A stretch of 64,000 bases of DNA from assembly GCF_021215455.1 (NCBI RefSeq), contig NZ_JAJPWV010000002.1, positions 248,001 to 312,000 of the forward strand. Direction: 5' to 3'. Shown in pieces: positions 16,822 through 25,080 of the stretch. How positions within the stretch are numbered: position 1 is the first letter of the stretch; each line of letters begins with the position of its first letter. The notes beneath the pieces were generated by a model. It was not told the origin of the DNA and did no database searches. It worked only from the letters and a program-made list of their open reading frames with translations. The DNA is from Mucilaginibacter roseus (lineage in GTDB: Bacteria; Bacteroidota; Bacteroidia; Sphingobacteriales; Sphingobacteriaceae). The position numbers were made by a program, and so were the translations under genes.

Positions 16822-17238
16822 TTAACGGTCGATATCATCAAAAACATGAAGGAAATTATTTTTAATAACGGTGGTCTTTAACCAGAAACTCACAATCCAG
16901 GCGGCTATTACTAAAAAGAAAAAGTAGCTTACATAAAAGCTGATAAACAACAAGAAAGAACCAAATATTATAAGCCCGCCCCTTAGCATGAAAAAACTGA
17001 ATTTAAAGCTTACATAAACGCTGTCGTGGTATTTTATGCATTTGATAGTACCGTAGTCAACATAGTAATACATCTTGACACCTTTCCTTACATTAACACC
17101 TTCAATATCAAACTCAAATAAGGTATCAGTCTTTTTTATAATGTTATACTTTCGCTCCTGCAAATATTCATTAATACGGTGATGAACATCATCCATACTG
17201 AGATTGGTAACCTTAGCCACCTCGTACTTTATTAACAT
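16822..17238 (-). CDS. Hypothetical membrane protein, 138 aa
   Basis: I do not recognise the family. Residues 1-70 are soluble, with DDVHHRINEYLQER and a YYVDYGTIK strand; a hydrophobic block at about 80-120 (LRGGLIIFGSFLLFISFYVSYFF... type) should form two membrane helices, and the C terminus is polar. It lies between the kinase-like gene and the glutamine synthetase, all on the minus strand, with gaps of about 70-90 nt on each side. Confidence 0.6.
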   Translation of the reverse strand: MLIKYEVAKVTNLSMDDVHHRINEYLQERKYNIIKKTDTLFEFDIEGVNVRKGVKMYYYVDYGTIKCIKYHDSVYVSFKFSFFMLRGGLIIFGSFLLFISFYVSYFFFLVIAAWIVSFWLKTTVIKNNFLHVFDDIDR

Positions 17239-17307
17239 GGCGTTCTATACAAATAATTATTTACCGATAGAAAAATCCGAAATCAAACCTCCGCAATCCG
17301 CAATCGT

Positions 17308-18666
17308 CTATATGGCTTCAAAATAGCGTTTCAGCTCCCAATCGGTTACGGCTTTGGCGTGCTGGCGGTGCTCCCAAATGCGGGTATTGGTAAAATGATC
17401 AACAAAGCCTTCGCCAAGCAGCTCTTTGGCTACCTCGGAGTTTTGCATAGCGATGGCGGCATTGTACAAATTACTGTGCAAACGTCCGTTACGTAAGTCC
17501 TGGTAGCCATTACCCTTGGTCGCGGGCATTGTCAGCTCCAATTTATGCTTTATACCATACAATCCCGAAGCCAGGGAGGCAGCTATAGCCAGGTAAGGGT
17601 TGGTATCAGAACCGGGGATGCGCATTTCTGACCGGGTATATTTTTCACTATCGTTCAATATACGGATGGCCGTTGTGCGGTTATCAAATCCCCAGGTAAT
17701 GGTAGTTGGCGCCCATGCCCCTTCAACCAGGCGCTTATAGCTGTTAATGGTCGGCGCGTACATTGGTAACAGGTGCGGCAAACAATACAACTGCCCGGCA
17801 AGGTAATGTTTAAGCAGATCGCTCATGTTATGTTCATCAGCAGCATTATAGAATAAGTTGTTCTTCTTATCCTTATCCCACAAACTTTGGTGAACGTGCC
17901 CGCTGCAACCCGGCAAATCGGCATTCCATTTAGCCATAAAGGTGGCGGTAATACCGTGCTTGGAGGCGATCTCCTTAACTGCGGTTTTAAACAGCACGGC
18001 CTTATCAGCAGCACGCAGAGTTTCATCGTGCACAATAGCGGCTTCGTAAACCCCCGGACCGGTTTCGGTATGCAACCCTTCTATCGGAATGTCAAACTGC
18101 GTTAACAGATCGAACAGATCATTATAAAAAGCATTCTGCTGCGAGGTGCGCAGAATGGAATAACCAAACATACCCGGCGTTAACGGCTGCAGGTGCTTGT
18201 ATTCCTTTTGCTCCAGGCTGTGCGGTGTTTCTAAAAAGTTGAACCATTCAAACTCCTGTGCAAATTCGGCATGGTAGCCCATATCATTGCATTGCTTAAC
18301 AATACGCTTTAACAAACTGCGCGGGCATGCTGCAAGGTCGTTTCCATCAGCCTTGCTAAAATCAGCTAAAAAGAAAGGAATATTATCCTGCCACGGGATG
18401 TTGCGTTTGGTTGTCAAATCAATGCGGCAATCCTTATCCGGGTAGCCGCTGTGCCAGCCGGTAATCTTTACATTATCATAAGCGGCATCGTTTACATCCC
18501 AACCAAAAACCACATCGCAAAAGCCATAACCATCCTGCAAACCATCCAAAAACTTTTGCACACTGATGGTTTTGCCGCGCAGGGCGCCATCAATATCGGC
18601 AAAGGCGAATTTTATTTTGGTGATGTTATTATCCTTTATATAAGCGAGCAGTTGGTCTTTAGTCAT
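17308..18666 (-). CDS. Glutamine synthetase family protein (type I-like)
   Basis: A 452-residue ATP-dependent ligase. Motifs include FAFADIDGALRGKTI in the N-terminal beta-grasp, the active-site GLHTETGPGVYEAAI (about 198-212), CSGHVHQSLWD (about 256), RLVEGAWAPTTITWGFDNRTTAIRI (ATP/glutamate site) and SEMRIPGSDTNPYLAIAA. The adenylylation loop of classical GlnA is not obvious. It is closer to the broad GlnA/PuuA group than to canonical GSI, so it could ligate glutamate to an amine rather than ammonia. A separate type II enzyme at 19905-20912 probably covers ammonia assimilation. Confidence 0.85.
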   Translation of the reverse strand: MTKDQLLAYIKDNNITKIKFAFADIDGALRGKTISVQKFLDGLQDGYGFCDVVFGWDVNDAAYDNVKITGWHSGYPDKDCRIDLTTKRNIPWQDNIPFFLADFSKADGNDLAACPRSLLKRIVKQCNDMGYHAEFAQEFEWFNFLETPHSLEQKEYKHLQPLTPGMFGYSILRTSQQNAFYNDLFDLLTQFDIPIEGLHTETGPGVYEAAIVHDETLRAADKAVLFKTAVKEIASKHGITATFMAKWNADLPGCSGHVHQSLWDKDKKNNLFYNAADEHNMSDLLKHYLAGQLYCLPHLLPMYAPTINSYKRLVEGAWAPTTITWGFDNRTTAIRILNDSEKYTRSEMRIPGSDTNPYLAIAASLASGLYGIKHKLELTMPATKGNGYQDLRNGRLHSNLYNAAIAMQNSEVAKELLGEGFVDHFTNTRIWEHRQHAKAVTDWELKRYFEAI

Positions 18667-18671
18667 GAGTG

Positions 18672-18679
18672 CAAAGGTA
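18672..18679 (-). promoter_or_regulatory. Candidate -7 box of the type I-like glutamine synthetase gene
   Basis: TACCTTTG on the minus strand, ending 6 nt before the ATG at 18666, so the transcript would be almost leaderless. The nearest TTTG upstream is 29 nt away, outside the usual range. Confidence 0.3.
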
Positions 18680-18742
18680 TAGCAAAAGTGAAATTAGTAA
18701 AGTTTTTGCAAAGCCCGTTATTAAGCAATAAATTGGAGTTAA

Positions 18743-19156
18743 ATGACTGACAAGCCAAACCTGCTTTTTGTTTACGGCACCTTGCTTATAAAGCATAACG
18801 AGTTTGCTGCCTATCTGCAAAAGCATTGCACCTTTATAAGCAAAGGCCGCATAGCGGGTACTTTGTATGATATTGGTGAATATCCAGGTGCAGTTATAGA
18901 TAATTCGGGCGGATATGTTTACGGGAGCGTTTATAGCATTGACAAGCCTGATGAAATATTACCTGTATTGGATGATTACGAAGGCCTCTCCCCTAACGAC
19001 CCACAGCCGCAGGAATACCTCCGACTATTATCGCCTATTGAAACCGATGAAGCATTACTTTCCTGCTGGATGTATGTTTACAATTGGCCGGTTGATAGAT
19101 TGAAGATTATCGATGGTGGGAATTATTTAACTTATAAGTCTGATTCCTCGTTGTAA
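18743..19156 (+). CDS. Gamma-glutamylcyclotransferase (AIG2-like) family protein
   Basis: A 137-residue protein with the AIG2/GGCT-like fold: the glycine loop LFVYGTLL (about residues 8-15) binds the gamma-glutamyl group, followed by GRIAGTLYDIGEYPG and VYGSVYSI, and the acidic LDDYEGL near 74 contains the probable catalytic Glu. Members release 5-oxoproline from gamma-glutamyl compounds. It is divergent from the glutamine synthetase-like gene with 76 nt between, so a shared gamma-glutamyl metabolite is plausible. Its last 25 nt overlap the convergent DUF5655-like gene. Confidence 0.82.
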   Translation: MTDKPNLLFVYGTLLIKHNEFAAYLQKHCTFISKGRIAGTLYDIGEYPGAVIDNSGGYVYGSVYSIDKPDEILPVLDDYEGLSPNDPQPQEYLRLLSPIETDEALLSCWMYVYNWPVDRLKIIDGGNYLTYKSDSSL

Positions 19157-19500
19157 GCTATACGCATAAACCGCATTACTTCATCATTAACATCACCGGT
19201 ACTTAACATCCTGAAGTGATGATTATACTGTTCGTCACCCGGCACCTGTGCTATCTTTTGGAAACATAAATTATCACTATAAGCCTGCCTGAAAGGAAAA
19301 ACAACATGCACAAAGTTTTTACCCAGTTGCATAACCCAGGCTATGCGTTTTTTACCGTTGCTAATAACCATCATGGTTTTTGCAGGATGTATTTCCACCG
19401 GTCCTATTTCGTTAAATTTAGCTATAAGATGATGGTATAAAGCAACAGCCTGATCTGATTTTGCAGCGAGTAAGTGGTTTAATTCATGATGGGTTGACAT
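19132..19500 (-). CDS. DUF5655-like protein
   Basis: A 122-residue protein from the ATG at 19500; a longer TTG-initiated frame reaching 19575 adds a hydrophobic, unlikely N terminus and runs into a repeat. The core (residues about 35-105: VEIHPAKTMMVISNGKKRIAWV then FVHVVFPF) resembles the DUF5655 family of small proteins of unknown function seen alone or fused to other domains. There is no membrane segment. It overlaps the convergent gamma-glutamylcyclotransferase-like gene by 25 nt. Confidence 0.6.
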   Translation of the reverse strand: MSTHHELNHLLAAKSDQAVALYHHLIAKFNEIGPVEIHPAKTMMVISNGKKRIAWVMQLGKNFVHVVFPFRQAYSDNLCFQKIAQVPGDEQYNHHFRMLSTGDVNDEVMRFMRIAYNEESDL

Positions 19501-19548
19501 GGTTAAATATAGGAAGAATAGATTGCTAAGTTTATTACCTGTCATTAA

Positions 19549-19572
19549 CTTCTTTTGTGCAGACAAAAGAAG
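19549..19572. repeat. Short palindromic repeat, copy 1
   Basis: Arms CTTCTTTTGT and ACAAAAGAAG around a 4-nt loop, followed by GCAAAAA. The same arms occur at 57941-57964 with a different loop and with the flanking motif on the other side. Confidence 0.6.
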
Positions 19573-19710
19573 CAAAAACTGCCGGCTACGTCCTGCCCGG
19601 TGAAAGGCTGTACTTTAGCGGGGCCTGTGCTATTCCGGGCACTACTGATGCCGGTAGAATTAGGTATTTACGGTTTGTGCTTTTTGTATTAATTCAAAAT
19701 TATCCTTTTT

Positions 19711-19782
19711 CATTTCGAAGCGGCAACGAGAAATTTACACGCGTTCAATAGCAACTCGATGGACTTCTCCTCGTTCGAAATG
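19711..19782. repeat. Imperfect inverted-repeat element, family A, copy 1
   Basis: Bounded by CATTTCGAA and its exact complement TTCGAAATG, with inner CGAGAAAT and ACTTCTCCTCG. Related elements lie at 31212-31283 and 57740-57823. It has no coding capacity and looks like a small non-autonomous dispersed repeat. Confidence 0.5.
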
Positions 19783-19845
19783 ATATTAATTTAAAAAGCG
19801 ATAAGAAAGGTCTTCCCCCTCGGCGAGGGTTTAGGAGGGGTTTCA

Positions 19846-19877
19846 TAAAAAATCCCCCGGCTTTTCAAACCGGGGGA
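19846..19877 (-). terminator. Intrinsic terminator of the type II glutamine synthetase gene
   Basis: Hairpin with arms TCCCCCGG and CCGGGGGA (19853-19877) followed on the minus strand by five or more T. It lies 28 nt beyond the stop codon. Confidence 0.8.
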
Positions 19878-19904
19878 CCGCATATTATAAATAAGCTGAC
19901 CTGA

Positions 19905-20912
19905 TTAGATCTTGGCTGATTTTACAGTTTTGATGATAACAGCAGCTACTTTGTATGGATCGGCAGCCGAGTTAGGGCGACGATCTTCCAAATATCCACT
20001 CCAGTTGTGATCAACTGCGTAAAGCGGAATACGGATTGAAGCACCACGGTCAGACACGCCATAGCTAAAGTCGTGGATCGAAGCGGTTTCGTGTTTACCG
20101 GTTAAGCGCTGATCGTTATCGGCACCGTAAACTGCGATACACTCGGCAACAGCCGGACGGAAGGCCTCGCAAACTGCCTCAAATTTCTCTTTGCTGTTAG
20201 CAGTACGTAATAATGTGTTTGAGAAGTTAGCGTGCATACCTGAACCGTTCCAGTCAAGCTGACCAAGCGGTTTACAATGCCAGTTTACAGCTACTCCGTA
20301 TTTCTCGCCAATTCTTTCTAACAAGTAACGGGCGATCCATATCTGGTCACCAGCTTCTTTAGCGCCTTTAGCGAAGATTTGGAATTCCCACTGACCGGCA
20401 GCAACCTCGGCGTTGATACCTTCAACATTCAGGCCAGCCTCTAAACATACGTCTAAGTGCTCCTCAACAATTTCGCGACCGAAAGCGTTGTTAGCGCCTA
20501 CCGAACAGTAGTAAGGGCCTTGCGGACCTGGGTAACCACCTGCCGGGAAACCAAGTGGTTTGTTAGTTGCAGGGTCCCACAGGAAATATTCCTGCTCAAA
20601 ACCAAACCAGAAATCATTGTCATCATCCTGGATCAAAGCACGGCCGTTTGACTCATGTGCTTTACCTGTTGAATCAAGTACCTCGCACATTACTAACCAA
20701 CCATCTTTACGCTGCGGATCAGGAACAACGTATACCGGTTTCAAGATACAATCTGACGAACCGCCTGGTGCTTGCTCAGTTGATGAACCGTCAAAGCTCC
20801 AGTTATCTAAATCCTCTACGTTACCGCTAAAACTTTTAACGATTTTTGTTTTGCTGCGCAGGCTTTGTGTTGGTTTGTAGCCGTCAAGCCAGATGTACTC
20901 AAGTTTTGCCAT
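19905..20912 (-). CDS. Type II (eukaryote-like) glutamine synthetase
   Basis: A 335-residue enzyme making glutamine from glutamate, ammonia and ATP. The N-terminal LEYIWLDG and the diagnostic WSFDGSSTEQAPGGSSDCIL (about 38-57), then CEVLDSTGKAHESN, AEVAAGQWEFQI (about 164) and the ATP-site GRHETASIHDFSYG-like GKHETASIHDF are GSII hallmarks, and the length is that of plant and Bacteroidota GSII, far shorter than GSI or GSIII. It probably is the main ammonia-assimilating enzyme. It is monocistronic, with a strong terminator and a long AT-rich upstream region shared with mqo. Confidence 0.93.
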   Translation of the reverse strand: MAKLEYIWLDGYKPTQSLRSKTKIVKSFSGNVEDLDNWSFDGSSTEQAPGGSSDCILKPVYVVPDPQRKDGWLVMCEVLDSTGKAHESNGRALIQDDDNDFWFGFEQEYFLWDPATNKPLGFPAGGYPGPQGPYYCSVGANNAFGREIVEEHLDVCLEAGLNVEGINAEVAAGQWEFQIFAKGAKEAGDQIWIARYLLERIGEKYGVAVNWHCKPLGQLDWNGSGMHANFSNTLLRTANSKEKFEAVCEAFRPAVAECIAVYGADNDQRLTGKHETASIHDFSYGVSDRGASIRIPLYAVDHNWSGYLEDRRPNSAADPYKVAAVIIKTVKSAKI

Positions 20913-21427
20913 TGTTTTATTTATTTCTTTTTAAAAATTGTTGGGGTTTAATAACAGTTTGTTGTGATAGTAACTAATTATTGAGGCGAATTTAATTTAT
21001 TTTTATAAAATCCATAATAATTTCATAAAATATTTAACATTTTTTTGTGAATTACGTACAAATACAACTCAATTTAAGAAATACTGACATTTCTGTAAAA
21101 CTATTTTGTTTGTTAACAAAAGTTTGAAACTATAACTGAAGTTGAAAATCTTTCATTTGTCAAATCCTAAAATCTTTTGTATTTCTTACCTATACTCCAC
21201 TTATATCATATCAATATAAATTTTAGTGTAATTGTATAGTTACGTTTTAACACAAACCGGCACTTTATTGTATTTTTTTATTAAAATTGCCATGATTTAT
21301 AAATACGGTTTGAGCAACAAATACGCTTATTAAAACTCCCGACCACAATTTTTAAATCAAAAACCGTTTTGGTTTTAATCAGTTAATATTTTGGTGCCTT
21401 GTATTAAGCAGGGCTTTTGTACAGAGA
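20913..21427. other. 515-nt AT-rich divergent regulatory region
   Basis: It separates the type II glutamine synthetase (minus) from mqo (plus). I found no exact TAnnTTTG box with a spaced -33 for either gene, no ORF above 15 codons worth reporting and no clear riboswitch. TACGGTTTG near 21305 is one base too long. The length and AT content suggest control by nitrogen- or carbon-responsive regulators. Confidence 0.4.
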
Positions 21428-22930
21428 ATGAACAATACTAACAGTGTTGCGGGCAATTATGCCGACGTGGTTTTGATTGGCGCGGGTATCATGAGCGCTA
21501 CCTTAGGCGTTATGCTTAAGGAACTCCAACCCGACCTCACCATTGAAATATTTGAACGCCTTGATGTTATTGCTGCCGAAAGTTCGGATGCAATGAACAA
21601 CGCGGGCACAGGGCACTCCGCTTTTTGCGAGCTGAATTACACTCCGCAAAAGCCTGATGGCACTATAGAGATTAAAAAAGCCATCCAAATTGCTGAGCAG
21701 TTTGAGATCAGCAAAGAGTTTTGGGCGCATCTGGTTGAAACGGATTACCTTTCCTCGCCAAAAGAATTCATCACCAAAGTGCCACATATGAGCTTTGTTT
21801 GGGGCGATGAAAATGTAGAATATCTCAAAAAAAGGCAGCAGGCACTGGTGAAGCATCACTTTTTTAAGGATATGCTTTATGCCGAAGATGCGGCTCAACT
21901 AAAACAATGGATTCCGCTGATTATGGACGGCCGCCAGCCCGGCGAAAAAGTATCAGCCACGTATATGGATATTGGTACCGATGTTAACTTCGGCGCCCTT
22001 ACACGCTCCCTGATAAACAAATTACAAAGCCAGCCCGGCGTTAACTTAAGCCTTAACCACGAGGTTGAGGATATCAAACGCAATAAGGATAACAACAACT
22101 GGCAAATAAAAGTTACAGATAATGCCACCGGTAAAACCCGAAAACTCGAAGCAAAGTTTGTTTTTGTAGGTGCAGGCGGCGGCGCATTGCCCCTGCTGCA
22201 AAAATCGGGCATACCAGAAAGTAAGGGCTTTGGCGGTTTCCCGGTAAGTGGCCAGTGGCTGGTATGTACAAACCCAGCAGTAGTCGCGCAGCATAATGCC
22301 AAAGTATACGGCAAGGCTTCGGTAGGTTCGCCGCCAATGTCAGTACCGCACTTGGATACCCGCATGGTAAACGGCAAGCGCGAACTGCTGTTTGGCCCGT
22401 ATGCCGGTTTTTCAACCCGCTTTTTAAAGAAAGGCTCCCTGCTTGATCTGTTTAATTCTATCAAGCTACATAATATTAAGCCGCTGTTATCAGTAGGTTT
22501 GCACGAAATGGCCCTGACCAAATACCTCATTGGCCAGGTAATGCAATCACCTGCAGACAGGCTAAAAGCCCTGCAGGATTACTACCCGCAAGCCAAACAA
22601 AGCGACTGGAAACTGGACATTGCCGGCCAACGTGTGCAGATCATCAAGAAAGACGACAAACTGGGCGGGAAGCTGGAGTTTGGCACCGAGGTTGTTACTT
22701 CGGCTGATGGCAGTATATCCGCCTTGCTGGGAGCATCGCCGGGCGCGTCAACATCAGTACCGATCATGATCCAACTGATAGAACGCTGCTTTAAAGATAA
22801 AGCAAAATCAGCCGCGTGGCAGGCCAAATTGAAACAGATGATACCATCCTACGGGCAATCCCTGTCAAACAACGAGCAGTTAGCCGATGCTACCCGTGAG
22901 CGTACGGGAAAAGTGTTGGGGATATTGTAG
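21428..22930 (+). CDS. mqo: Malate:quinone oxidoreductase
   Basis: A 500-residue FAD enzyme of the TCA cycle, peripheral on the inner membrane, oxidising malate to oxaloacetate and passing electrons to the quinone pool. Motifs: FAD loop VVLIGAGIMSATLGVMLKE (about 14-32), the family signature AMNNAGTGHSAFCELNYTP (about 55-73), TDVNFGALTRSL and FVGAGGGALPLLQ. Near the C terminus LLGASPGASTSVPIM is typical. Length is standard. It is monocistronic and ends in a strong terminator. Confidence 0.96.
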   Translation: MNNTNSVAGNYADVVLIGAGIMSATLGVMLKELQPDLTIEIFERLDVIAAESSDAMNNAGTGHSAFCELNYTPQKPDGTIEIKKAIQIAEQFEISKEFWAHLVETDYLSSPKEFITKVPHMSFVWGDENVEYLKKRQQALVKHHFFKDMLYAEDAAQLKQWIPLIMDGRQPGEKVSATYMDIGTDVNFGALTRSLINKLQSQPGVNLSLNHEVEDIKRNKDNNNWQIKVTDNATGKTRKLEAKFVFVGAGGGALPLLQKSGIPESKGFGGFPVSGQWLVCTNPAVVAQHNAKVYGKASVGSPPMSVPHLDTRMVNGKRELLFGPYAGFSTRFLKKGSLLDLFNSIKLHNIKPLLSVGLHEMALTKYLIGQVMQSPADRLKALQDYYPQAKQSDWKLDIAGQRVQIIKKDDKLGGKLEFGTEVVTSADGSISALLGASPGASTSVPIMIQLIERCFKDKAKSAAWQAKLKQMIPSYGQSLSNNEQLADATRERTGKVLGIL

Positions 22931-22952
22931 TGGAGGAATGATTAAAAATCAA

Positions 22953-22988
22953 CAATGCGCTTAGTGGTTATTAAGCGCATTTGTTTTT
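22953..22988. terminator. Terminator between mqo and the TonB gene
   Basis: Arms AATGCGCTTA and TTAAGCGCATT with a 7-nt loop, followed by TTTGTTTTT on the plus strand. It serves mqo and reaches the stop codon of the convergent TonB gene. Confidence 0.75.
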
Positions 22989-23965
22989 CAATCATTCGCC
23001 AAATTAAAGGCTATTGGTACGGTATAAAATTCCTCTACAGCTTTACCTTTCACATAACGAGGAATCCAGTCCGGAGATAACTTCATAACCCGCAACACCT
23101 CCTCATCGCAGCCAAAACCAATCCCCTTTTCAATTTTAAAATTAGTCAGTTTCCCTTTATCTGTAATCACAAAAGATACGTACACGCGACCTTGCACATT
23201 TTTTTCCCTGGCAGCGGCCGGATATCGGATGGTCTTAGCCAAAAATCTACCAAAAGCCTGCACCCCCCCCTTATACATAGGCAATCTACTGTAATTCACT
23301 CCGGGGATTATGTCGTTTGACCATTCAACAAACTGCCCCCTCTTATTCTTAAAATAACCTTTAACTGGCTCCAATTTTGAATATAACTCAACTTCCGTTA
23401 TGTCATCATTAACTTTAACCGACCATTCGCCATCTTTTTTACCATTTACTACAGGGCCGGATATAATAAAATTTTCGTTGTCCTGATCGTAAACAAGCCA
23501 TGTTCCCTCTCCATTCTGTGCAACAACTACACCTGTTGTATCACGGCACTCAAGCATCCGCCAACCGTAACCTTCCACTTCTTCAACGGTATACAATTCA
23601 CCATTAGGGTAATATTTGTAGGCTTTTCCGACAGGTTTACCGTTTAGATAAGTTTGCATCGATTTACGCCCACCGTTTTCAAAATACTCAAAGTAGTTTC
23701 CGTTATATTCCGTGCCATCCGGCTTTTGAGTATAGGCTTTTAACTTAGGTTTACCGTTCTTAAAATATTCCACAACCGGGTATAAATTCTTTTCACGGTC
23801 TAACGGTAAAATTTTATGAACGTAGTAGGCACTATCGACAGTAAATACCTTTTGCCTGTTTTTCGCATAATAAGTTACGGTATCGGTAAACGGTACGGCA
23901 GATTGCGCGTTTGCGACAATAACAAATAACACAACTACAAGAAATGTAAATAAGGTTTTAAGCAT
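22988..23965 (-). CDS. TonB-like energy transducer with MORN-type repeats
   Basis: A 325-residue envelope protein. I start it at the ATG at 23965, which gives a signal peptide/anchor (LFTFLVVVLFVIVANAQ); an upstream frame to 24112 lacks a plausible start. Residues about 60-190 contain YwqK/MORN-like repeats (YFENGGRKSMQTYLNGKPVGKAYKYYPNG type, shown here only in part). The C-terminal 90 residues are a TonB domain: REKNVQGRVYVSFVIT and GFGCDEEVLRVMKLSPDW. It likely passes proton-motive energy to outer-membrane receptors. An 8-G run near residue 232 could be prone to slippage. Confidence 0.85.
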   Translation of the reverse strand: MLKTLFTFLVVVLFVIVANAQSAVPFTDTVTYYAKNRQKVFTVDSAYYVHKILPLDREKNLYPVVEYFKNGKPKLKAYTQKPDGTEYNGNYFEYFENGGRKSMQTYLNGKPVGKAYKYYPNGELYTVEEVEGYGWRMLECRDTTGVVVAQNGEGTWLVYDQDNENFIISGPVVNGKKDGEWSVKVNDDITEVELYSKLEPVKGYFKNKRGQFVEWSNDIIPGVNYSRLPMYKGGVQAFGRFLAKTIRYPAAAREKNVQGRVYVSFVITDKGKLTNFKIEKGIGFGCDEEVLRVMKLSPDWIPRYVKGKAVEEFYTVPIAFNLAND

Positions 23966-24033
23966 ATACAAATATGCTAATTTATGCGTTAGTCCACCAA
24001 GTTGTTTCTGTAATACCATTCCCGCTTTTTTTA

Positions 24034-24041
24034 TATTTTTG
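24034..24041 (+). promoter_or_regulatory. Candidate -7 box of the glycosyltransferase gene
   Basis: TATTTTTG, 26 nt before the ATG at 24067. TTG at 24002-24004 is 29 nt upstream, slightly too far. Confidence 0.3.
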
Positions 24042-24066
24042 CAACGCCTTAAAATGGGTTTGTTAA

Positions 24067-25017
24067 ATGGATATATCAGTAGTTGTACCTTTATATGATG
24101 AAGTTGAATCATTACCGGAGCTTACCTCATGGATAGCACGCGTAATGGATGAGCACAAATTCAGCTATGAGGTAATACTGGTTGATGATGGCAGCAAGGA
24201 CGGCTCATGGGATATGATCTGCCGCCTTCATCAAGGTAATCCACATTTAAGAGGCGTAAAGTTCAGGCGTAATTACGGTAAATCAGCCGCGTTAAATGTG
24301 GGCTTCGAAGCTGCACAGGGCAACGTTGTAATTACCATGGATGCAGACTTGCAGGATAGTCCCGACGAAATACCGGAATTATATCGCCGCATAGTTGAAG
24401 AAAAATACGACCTGATCTCCGGCTGGAAAGCCAAGCGTTATGATCCGCTGAGCAAAACCATCCCGACCAAGTTGTTTAATTCGGCTACGCGCAGCATGTC
24501 GGGCATACACAACCTGCACGATTTTAACTGCGGCCTGAAGGCATACCGCAAGGCTGTAGTAAAAAACATTGAGGTTTATGGCGAAATGCACCGCTACATA
24601 CCGGTACTGGCTAAATGGGCGGGCTTTACTAAAATAGGCGAACAGGTAGTTGAGCACCGTGCCCGTAAATACGGCAAAACCAAGTTTGGCTTGAGCCGGT
24701 TCATCAACGGATTTTTAGACCTGCTATCCATATTTTTCGTAGGTAAGTTCGGTAAACGCCCCATGCACTTTTTTGGCACTATGGGTGTACTTAGCTTTTT
24801 TACAGGTTTGGTAATGGCCTTATGGATCATATTTGAAAAGCTTTACCATATTGCCCGCAACGAGCATTATCGCGACACTACAGACAATCCGTTGTTTTAT
24901 ATAGCGTTAGTAGCCATTATTTTGGGCTCCCAACTGTTTTTAACCGGGTTTGTGGCCGAACTGGTTTCGCGCAACTCGAGCGACAGAAATAACTACCAGA
25001 TTGAGGAAACGGTTTAG
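24067..25017 (+). CDS. Family 2 glycosyltransferase, polyprenyl-phosphate sugar synthase type
   Basis: A 316-residue GT-A enzyme. The N-terminal domain has ISVVVPLYDEVESLPEL, LVDDGSKDGSW (about 39) and the metal-binding MDADLQDSPDEIP (about 91-103). Two C-terminal membrane helices (about 235-265 and 275-300) match the DPM1/ArnC/GtrB group, which transfers a sugar from a nucleotide donor to undecaprenyl phosphate on the cytoplasmic face. It is the first gene of a same-strand run to 30920 and precedes a second GT2 by 63 nt. Confidence 0.9.
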   Translation: MDISVVVPLYDEVESLPELTSWIARVMDEHKFSYEVILVDDGSKDGSWDMICRLHQGNPHLRGVKFRRNYGKSAALNVGFEAAQGNVVITMDADLQDSPDEIPELYRRIVEEKYDLISGWKAKRYDPLSKTIPTKLFNSATRSMSGIHNLHDFNCGLKAYRKAVVKNIEVYGEMHRYIPVLAKWAGFTKIGEQVVEHRARKYGKTKFGLSRFINGFLDLLSIFFVGKFGKRPMHFFGTMGVLSFFTGLVMALWIIFEKLYHIARNEHYRDTTDNPLFYIALVAIILGSQLFLTGFVAELVSRNSSDRNNYQIEETV

Positions 25018-25080
25018 ATTATTGGTTGCACCTTATATAATATCTGCGCATAACCCCTGAAAGCATACCCAATAAGACGC

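Larger units (their letters stand above)
19501..19904. other. 404-nt gene-free stretch with three repeat remnants
   Basis: It holds a perfect short hairpin (19549-19572), a 72-nt inverted-repeat element (19711-19782), a CCCCCT/AGGGG repeat fragment (19814-19842) and the terminator of the type II glutamine synthetase. I see no credible gene: the 64-codon frame at 19557-19751 runs through the repeats. Confidence 0.6.

Noticed and set aside
19557..19751. 64-codon plus-strand frame
   Set aside because: It runs through a palindromic repeat and an inverted-repeat element and has no protein-like pattern.
21895..22530. 211-codon minus-strand frame
   Set aside because: Antisense to mqo, which has full family motifs; no independent support.
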